64,000 nucleotides of DNA, taken from assembly GCF_937958065.1 (NCBI RefSeq), contig NZ_CALFXI010000002.1, forward strand, positions 186,001 to 250,000. Direction: 5' to 3'. The first letter of the stretch is position 1, and every line of letters starts with the position of its first letter. Source of the DNA: an uncultured Steroidobacter sp. (GTDB lineage Bacteria > Pseudomonadota > Gammaproteobacteria > Steroidobacterales > Steroidobacteraceae). Positions 59,591-64,000 of this stretch are shown in pieces. Made by a program: the position numbers and the translations under genes. The notes below the pieces were generated by a model, which was not told the DNA's origin, did no database searches, and saw only the letters and a program-made list of their open reading frames with translations.

Positions 59591-60940
59591 TCATGAGCCA
59601 GTCGGCTGGGTGGCGAATTCCACCCGATTGTTCTGGGCGGCGATTCGATTCCACTCGCCCGCGGTCACGCGAGCGAGCTGATCCGCGGTCGGATAGGGCA
59701 CGCTCGGGCGGCGGCCTTCATGCGCGACTTCGACGATCAAGCCGCCATCCGGGCGCAGCGAAGACACCAGGTTGGCGAACGCGAGCGATTGACGCTGCGC
59801 GCTCGGCAGGCTGTCCTCGAAGGGGTTGCCGACCAGGTCGCAACGCTTCACCGGCAGGTCATCGCTCGCCATGGAATAGCCTTCGATGCCGTTGCCGGTG
59901 AGACAGAACTCGCCGACGAAGGTCGCGATCTTCACTTTGCCTTTGAAGCCGTTGGCGCGCAGCTGGGCCAGCATGTCGCGCAGCCGTTCCAGCCGCGCAC
60001 CGGACAGGGGCGCTTCGCCATAAGGCACGGCCTCGGCAGTCACATTGTCGGGCTTGTCCGCAGCGGCGACGGCCAGCTGACCGGATTGGATGCTCGTCTG
60101 CAGCGTGGTCAGCTGCGCCTGCTGACCGTCGATGGTCGATTGCAGCGTGGTCACCGCGCTGCGCAGCGCCTTCGAGGTCTCGAGCTCTTTGGTATAGAAC
60201 AGCGCCAGCACGAGCGTCGGGATCAGCGCGACGGCCCCGACCCCCGCCACCAACGGCCAGCGGCTTTGCCGCACGACGATGGTCTGGGTCTGCATTTCGG
60301 CCGGCTGCGGCGGCTGCTCGGGAGTGGTGATCGCAGTGGCGGAAGGGGCGGTCGCCGGCCTGCTCTCGGGAGCGATGCGACGCGCGAATGCCTCCAGGCT
60401 GGCCATTACGAAGCGCCGCATCTCCGCGTTTTGCTCCTTGAGCAGCGGCGCCACGGCATTGCGAATCATGGTCTCGACATCGCCGCCTGCAGGGCGGGCC
60501 GGCTCCACCTGCACGGCTGTCGAATTTTCCTGATGCTCGACCGGCGCCACCGGGCGCGCCTCGCGGCGTTCCGGCAGCAATCGCAGCTGGTACAGCACCC
60601 GCGACACGTCGGAATGCTTCACCGTCTTCGGCAGCACGCCAACCGCGCCGAGCGCACGGGCCTGGCTGACGTACAGCTCTCCTTCCTGCGAGGTGTACAT
60701 GACTACGGGAATGGTGGCCGTTTCCGGATTGCCCTTGATGGCCTGGATCGCCTGGAAGCCATCCATGCCGGGCATGAGGTGATCCATGAAGATCACGTCC
60801 GGACGGGCCTGGCGCAGGAATTCCAGGGCGGCCTCGGCCGACTCGGAGGAATCCACTTCCAGACCATAGCCTTCCAGCATGCGGCTCAAAATGACGCGAG
60901 CGGAACGCGAATCGTCGACGATCAGGGCGCGCTTGCTCAT
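59591..60940 (-). CDS. Response-regulator receiver fused to a membrane-anchored extracytoplasmic domain
   Basis: 449 residues from the ATG at 60938-60940. Residues 1-122 are a receiver domain: Asp9-Asp10 in LIVDDSRSARVIL, phospho-acceptor Asp53 in VIFMDHLMPGMDGFQ, Thr83 and Lys105. A Pro/Ala-rich linker with an amphipathic helix (155-190) leads to one transmembrane helix (229-249, PLVAGVGAVALIPTLVLALF). A short coiled coil (about 252-290) and a 140-residue extracytoplasmic domain with two Cys (GEFCLTG and KRCDLVG) follow. I do not recognise the last domain. The layout would let cytoplasmic phosphorylation act across the membrane. No kinase is adjacent. Confidence 0.82.
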   Translation of the reverse strand: MSKRALIVDDSRSARVILSRMLEGYGLEVDSSESAEAALEFLRQARPDVIFMDHLMPGMDGFQAIQAIKGNPETATIPVVMYTSQEGELYVSQARALGAVGVLPKTVKHSDVSRVLYQLRLLPERREARPVAPVEHQENSTAVQVEPARPAGGDVETMIRNAVAPLLKEQNAEMRRFVMASLEAFARRIAPESRPATAPSATAITTPEQPPQPAEMQTQTIVVRQSRWPLVAGVGAVALIPTLVLALFYTKELETSKALRSAVTTLQSTIDGQQAQLTTLQTSIQSGQLAVAAADKPDNVTAEAVPYGEAPLSGARLERLRDMLAQLRANGFKGKVKIATFVGEFCLTGNGIEGYSMASDDLPVKRCDLVGNPFEDSLPSAQRQSLAFANLVSSLRPDGGLIVEVAHEGRRPSVPYPTADQLARVTAGEWNRIAAQNNRVEFATQPTGS

Positions 60941-61115
60941 GAGGAAGCGGGTGAGTGGGTAGTTAGTTCAAGGTGTGTAGGTTAAGCGTAGGGCGCGACA
61001 GCTCCAAGAGCTTCGCAGCTTCTTAATGGCCGGTTGAGGAGTATGCTGGGGCTAAATCTCCGGTTGAGCGACGTAAGACGGCCACCACAGCCGTGGTCGT
61101 GGAGGTGACACCCCC

Positions 61116-63194
61116 ATGACGACCTCAGGGGCAAGCGCCGGGGCGCATTCGACCTCGGACATTCGCAACATCGCGCTGGTCGGCCAGGCCGGCTCGGGTA
61201 AAACCCTGCTGACCGAGAGCCTGCTGCTGGAGGCTGGCGTCATCCGCAGCCGCGGCAGCCTGGAGCGCGGCACCACCGTTTGTGACTTCGATCCGCAGGA
61301 AAAACAGCTGCGCCACTCCCTGGACTCGACGCTGGTGCATTTCCCGGTCTCCGACTGTCACATTCAACTGTTCGACACACCGGGCTACCCGGATTTCGCC
61401 GGCCGTGCGCTGACGGTGCTGGAAGCGGTCGAAACCGCCGCGGTGGTGGTCAGCGCCGTGAACGGGGTCGAGCCGATCACCCAGCGGATGATGGATTTCG
61501 CCCGCGATCGCGAGCTGTGCCGGCTGGTCATCATCAACAAGATCGACGCCAAGGATGCGCAGCCGGAAGCGGTGCTGGCGCAGCTGCGAGAGCTGTTCGG
61601 GCGCGAATGTCTGCCGCTGAACCTGCCCGCCCAGGGCGGCAACGCGGTGGTGGACTGCTTCTTCGACCCCGGCCCCGATGCCATCCAGCCGCCGGACTTT
61701 TCGTCGGTGGAGAGCGCGCACACCGAGATCATCGACCAGGTGGTCGAGGTCGACGAGGACCTGATGGCGCTGTATCTGGAACAGGGCGAGGAATTGTCCC
61801 CGGAGCAGCTGCACGACCCTTTTGAGCGCGCCCTGCGCGAGGGGCACCTCGTGCCGGTTTGTTTCACCTCGGCCGAGACCGGGGTCGGCATCAAAGAACT
61901 GCTGAAGATTTTCGCGCGCCTCATGCCCAATCCCCTGGAGGGCAATCCGCCGCCCTTTCTACGGGGCGAAGGCCCGCAGGCCGTGCGCGTCAAGGTCCGG
62001 CCGGATCCGAATGCGCATGTGATCGCGCACGTCTTCAAAGTGAACATCGACCCGTTCGTCGGCCGGCTCGGCATCTTTCGCGTTCATCAAGGCACGGTGC
62101 GCTCGGGCGCGCAGCTGTTCATCGGCGACGCGCGCAAGCCGTTCAAGATCGCGCATTTGTATCGTCTGCAAGGCAAGGATCACGTCGAGGTCCCCCAGGC
62201 CATTCCTGGCGACATCTGCGCCGTGCCGAAAGTCGAAGAGATGCAGTTCGACGCTGTGCTGCATGACTCGCACGACGAGGATCACTATCACCTGAAATCC
62301 ATCACCCTGCCGCCGGCGATGGCGGGCATCGCCATCGAGCCCGAGCGTCGCGGCGAGGAACAGAAGTTGTCGGATGCGCTGCATAAGCTCGTTGCCGAAG
62401 ATCCGGGTGTGCGCATCGAGCATCAGGCGGGCATGAATGAAACCGTGCTGTACGGCATGGGCGATCTGCATCTGCGCGTGCTGCTCGATCGCATGAAGGA
62501 ACGCTATGGCGTGGGTTGCAAGACCAAGTCGCCGAGCATTCCTTATCGCGAAACCATCACGCGGCCGGCGGAAGGTCATCATCGACACAAGAAACAAACC
62601 GGCGGCGCGGGACAGTTCGGCGAAGTGTATTTGCGCGTCGAGCCGTTGCCGCGGGGCGAGGGCTTCGAGTTCGTCGACGAGGTCGTGGGCGGCGTCATTC
62701 CATCGCAATACATTCCGGCGGTGGAGAAAGGGGTGCGCCAGGCCTTGAGTGAAGGCGCGGTCGCGGGCTTTCCGCTGCAAGACATTCGCGTGATCGTTCA
62801 CGATGGCAAGCATCATCCGGTGGATTCGAAGGAGGTGGCCTTCATCGCCGCCGGCCGTCGCGCGTTTCTGAATGCAGTCGAGGAGGCGGCGCCGATCGTG
62901 CTCGAGCCGCTGGTGCGCATCGAAGTCACGTCGCCGAGCACGGCGACCGGAGATATCACTGGCGATCTCGCGACTCGTCGCGGTCGTGTGAGCGGCAGCC
63001 AGTCGCTGGCGAATCAGCGTACGCGCATCAGTGCACTGGTGCCGCTTGCCGAAATCAACGATTACCAGTCACGTATCAAATCCCTCACCGGCGGCGAAGG
63101 TGCGTACACCATGGAGCTGAGCCATTACGATCCGGTGCCCCCGCGCAAACAACAGGAGCTCGCGCAAGCCTTCAAGCGTGCGGCGGAGAGCTGA
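61116..63194 (+). CDS. Elongation factor G-like GTPase (EF-G2 type)
   Basis: 692 residues from the ATG at 61116, after GGAGGTGA. The GTPase domain has P-loop GQAGSGKT, G3 DTPGYPDF and G4 NKID. Domain IV/V features include HHRHKKQTGGAGQFGEVYLR and GGVIPSQYIPAVEKGVRQAL. In housekeeping EF-G the G3 motif is DTPGHVDF with a catalytic His; here it is Tyr, a trait of the EF-G-like side branch. Such paralogues may act in ribosome recycling or back-translocation or have a slow GTPase. No ribosomal protein genes are nearby, which supports a paralogue rather than fusA itself. Confidence 0.88.
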   Translation: MTTSGASAGAHSTSDIRNIALVGQAGSGKTLLTESLLLEAGVIRSRGSLERGTTVCDFDPQEKQLRHSLDSTLVHFPVSDCHIQLFDTPGYPDFAGRALTVLEAVETAAVVVSAVNGVEPITQRMMDFARDRELCRLVIINKIDAKDAQPEAVLAQLRELFGRECLPLNLPAQGGNAVVDCFFDPGPDAIQPPDFSSVESAHTEIIDQVVEVDEDLMALYLEQGEELSPEQLHDPFERALREGHLVPVCFTSAETGVGIKELLKIFARLMPNPLEGNPPPFLRGEGPQAVRVKVRPDPNAHVIAHVFKVNIDPFVGRLGIFRVHQGTVRSGAQLFIGDARKPFKIAHLYRLQGKDHVEVPQAIPGDICAVPKVEEMQFDAVLHDSHDEDHYHLKSITLPPAMAGIAIEPERRGEEQKLSDALHKLVAEDPGVRIEHQAGMNETVLYGMGDLHLRVLLDRMKERYGVGCKTKSPSIPYRETITRPAEGHHRHKKQTGGAGQFGEVYLRVEPLPRGEGFEFVDEVVGGVIPSQYIPAVEKGVRQALSEGAVAGFPLQDIRVIVHDGKHHPVDSKEVAFIAAGRRAFLNAVEEAAPIVLEPLVRIEVTSPSTATGDITGDLATRRGRVSGSQSLANQRTRISALVPLAEINDYQSRIKSLTGGEGAYTMELSHYDPVPPRKQQELAQAFKRAAES

Positions 63195-63220
63195 GCTCTC
63201 CGGGCCGCAACATTTCAGGA

Positions 63221-63250
63221 TTTCGAACCCGTCGGCGGGGCGGGTCGAAA
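63221..63250. terminator. Hairpin between convergent genes
   Basis: TTTCGA-A-CCCG and CGGG-TCGAAA pair over 10 bp with one bulged A. It lies between the stops of the EF-G-like gene and the methyltransferase gene and probably ends both transcripts. A smaller palindrome, GGAGAGCT-G-AGCTCTCC (63185-63201), overlaps the EF-G-like stop. Confidence 0.5.
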
Positions 63251-63253
63251 CTC

Positions 63254-64000
63254 TCAGGCGGGCTTTCTGAATCGATACATCACCTGGTCCGTCTTGTGGC
63301 GGACCGCCGGGTCGAACACCGGCTTGGTGTGATCGTCCTCGGCATTGGCGAATGCCTTGCTTTCGGCGTCGAAGGTCAGGCCCGCGGCTTCGAAGTCACG
63401 TTTGATGATGGCGGGGTCGATGCGATGAAGTGCGTCGACGCTGGTGGCTGGATCGGCGCCCGCGGCAGCGGCGTGATCCAACACGACCACCGTCGCGCCC
63501 GGCTTCAACGCCGGAACCAGTCTGGCGAGCGCCTGCGCCGGATCGGTGTTCGGCCACGAGCCGTCCTTCGCTTTCCAATGCAGGTCGTGATACGACATCA
63601 CGAACAGGGCCGCGTCGAGAGAATTCGGCTCGAACGGCGCCTCCTCGGGCGGCGTGGTGAGCTGCACGACGTTTGTCAGGCGGTCGTCGCCATAGCGCTG
63701 CTGGGGTTTCTCGCCCGAGAACTTCAGATATTCGGGATTGTTATAAGCGATCACCCGGCCGTCCGGGCCGACCACGCGCGCCAGCAGTTCGGTGTAGTAG
63801 CCGCCGGCGGACAAATAATCGACCACTTCCATCCCGGGCTTCACTTGGAGGAACGTCAGCACCTCGCTCGGCCTGCGCCATGAGTCTTCATCGGCATCGC
63901 CGGGCAGGCGATCGATGCTGCCGATGGACGCATGAATCGCGGCCTTGTCTTCGGCCGACAGCTCGGAGCTGGTCGCAGCGGGCGCCGCTTGCTCGGCAGG
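63254..64000 (-). CDS. Class I SAM-dependent methyltransferase (start beyond right edge)
   Basis: The frame is open to the window edge with 249 codons including the stop; the N-terminus is missing. The fragment begins PAEQAAPAATSSELSAEDKA, and its Ala/Pro-rich start suggests an exported protein whose signal peptide lies outside the window. The SAM-binding motif is VVDYLSAGGYYTELLARVVG with VIAYNN after it, and ALFVMSYHDLHW is motif post-II. The YHDLHW segment is typical of a periplasmic methyltransferase-like family. A GTG at 63862 must be internal because conserved sequence lies upstream. Substrate unknown. Confidence 0.82.
   Translation of the reverse strand, partial: PAEQAAPAATSSELSAEDKAAIHASIGSIDRLPGDADEDSWRRPSEVLTFLQVKPGMEVVDYLSAGGYYTELLARVVGPDGRVIAYNNPEYLKFSGEKPQQRYGDDRLTNVVQLTTPPEEAPFEPNSLDAALFVMSYHDLHWKAKDGSWPNTDPAQALARLVPALKPGATVVVLDHAAAAGADPATSVDALHRIDPAIIKRDFEAAGLTFDAESKAFANAEDDHTKPVFDPAVRHKTDQVMYRFRKPA

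Overview
The window is GC-rich, densely packed chromosomal DNA with no rRNA, tRNA, insertion sequence, phage gene or CRISPR array that I can recognise. The protein families point to a free-living, metabolically versatile proteobacterium. They include a sigma-J-type ECF factor with an AhpD-like partner, an AlgZ/AlgR-type LytTR pair, bactofilin, MipA/OmpV, AtoE, a haem-bearing PQQ-type dehydrogenase, a GEMM-I c-di-GMP riboswitch and paired M16 proteases. A gammaproteobacterium of the Xanthomonadales/Nevskiales (Steroidobacteraceae-like) kind is my best guess; it is inference and needs a marker-gene tree.

Left part (1-5806): the start of a DUF711 gene runs off the left edge behind a large patatin-like lipase with many membrane segments. 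A lone PstS-type lipoprotein and a divergent DUF748/AsmA-like protein follow. Centre-left (5811-16174) is a complete L-rhamnose island of the rhizobial type. A leftward operon rhaR-rhaS-rhaT-rhaP-rhaQ-rhaK encodes the DeoR regulator, ABC importer and kinase. Divergent from it, rhaD (aldolase-dehydrogenase fusion) and rhaI (isomerase) run rightward. The shared intergenic region carries direct repeats 30 bp apart and a promoter. The mutarotase gene rhaU of the rhizobial operon is absent.

From 16339 to 31319 come a HipA-like kinase overlapping a DUF3037 gene, a DEAD-box helicase, a hairpin-rich 700-bp gap ending in a c-di-GMP-I riboswitch in front of a fibronectin-type lipoprotein, a DUF885 protein, the sigma factor/AhpD pair, the LytTR two-component pair with an acyltransferase, and a row of envelope and redox genes (cyclophilin, small membrane protein, glutathione peroxidase, MipA). 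The right half holds a 1116-residue GH94-like phosphorylase, an AtoE transporter, a CoA-transferase, a TetR regulator with an elaborate inverted-repeat operator, an ABC-F ATPase, a NYN nuclease with a structured leader, and a GGDEF/EAL protein. It continues with an M15 peptidase, MgtC-like and HD-domain proteins, an M16 protease pair, bactofilin, a PQQ/cytochrome lipoprotein, a degenerate glycerophosphodiesterase, a response-regulator-transmembrane hybrid, an EF-G-like GTPase and a methyltransferase cut by the right edge.

The most promising leads are the HipA-like/DUF3037 overlap, the receiver-transmembrane-periplasmic hybrid at 59591-60940, the riboswitch-lipoprotein unit, and three strong terminator-like hairpins that no annotated gene explains (45973, 53510, 43085). 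All function calls rest on reading motifs by eye; no search was run.
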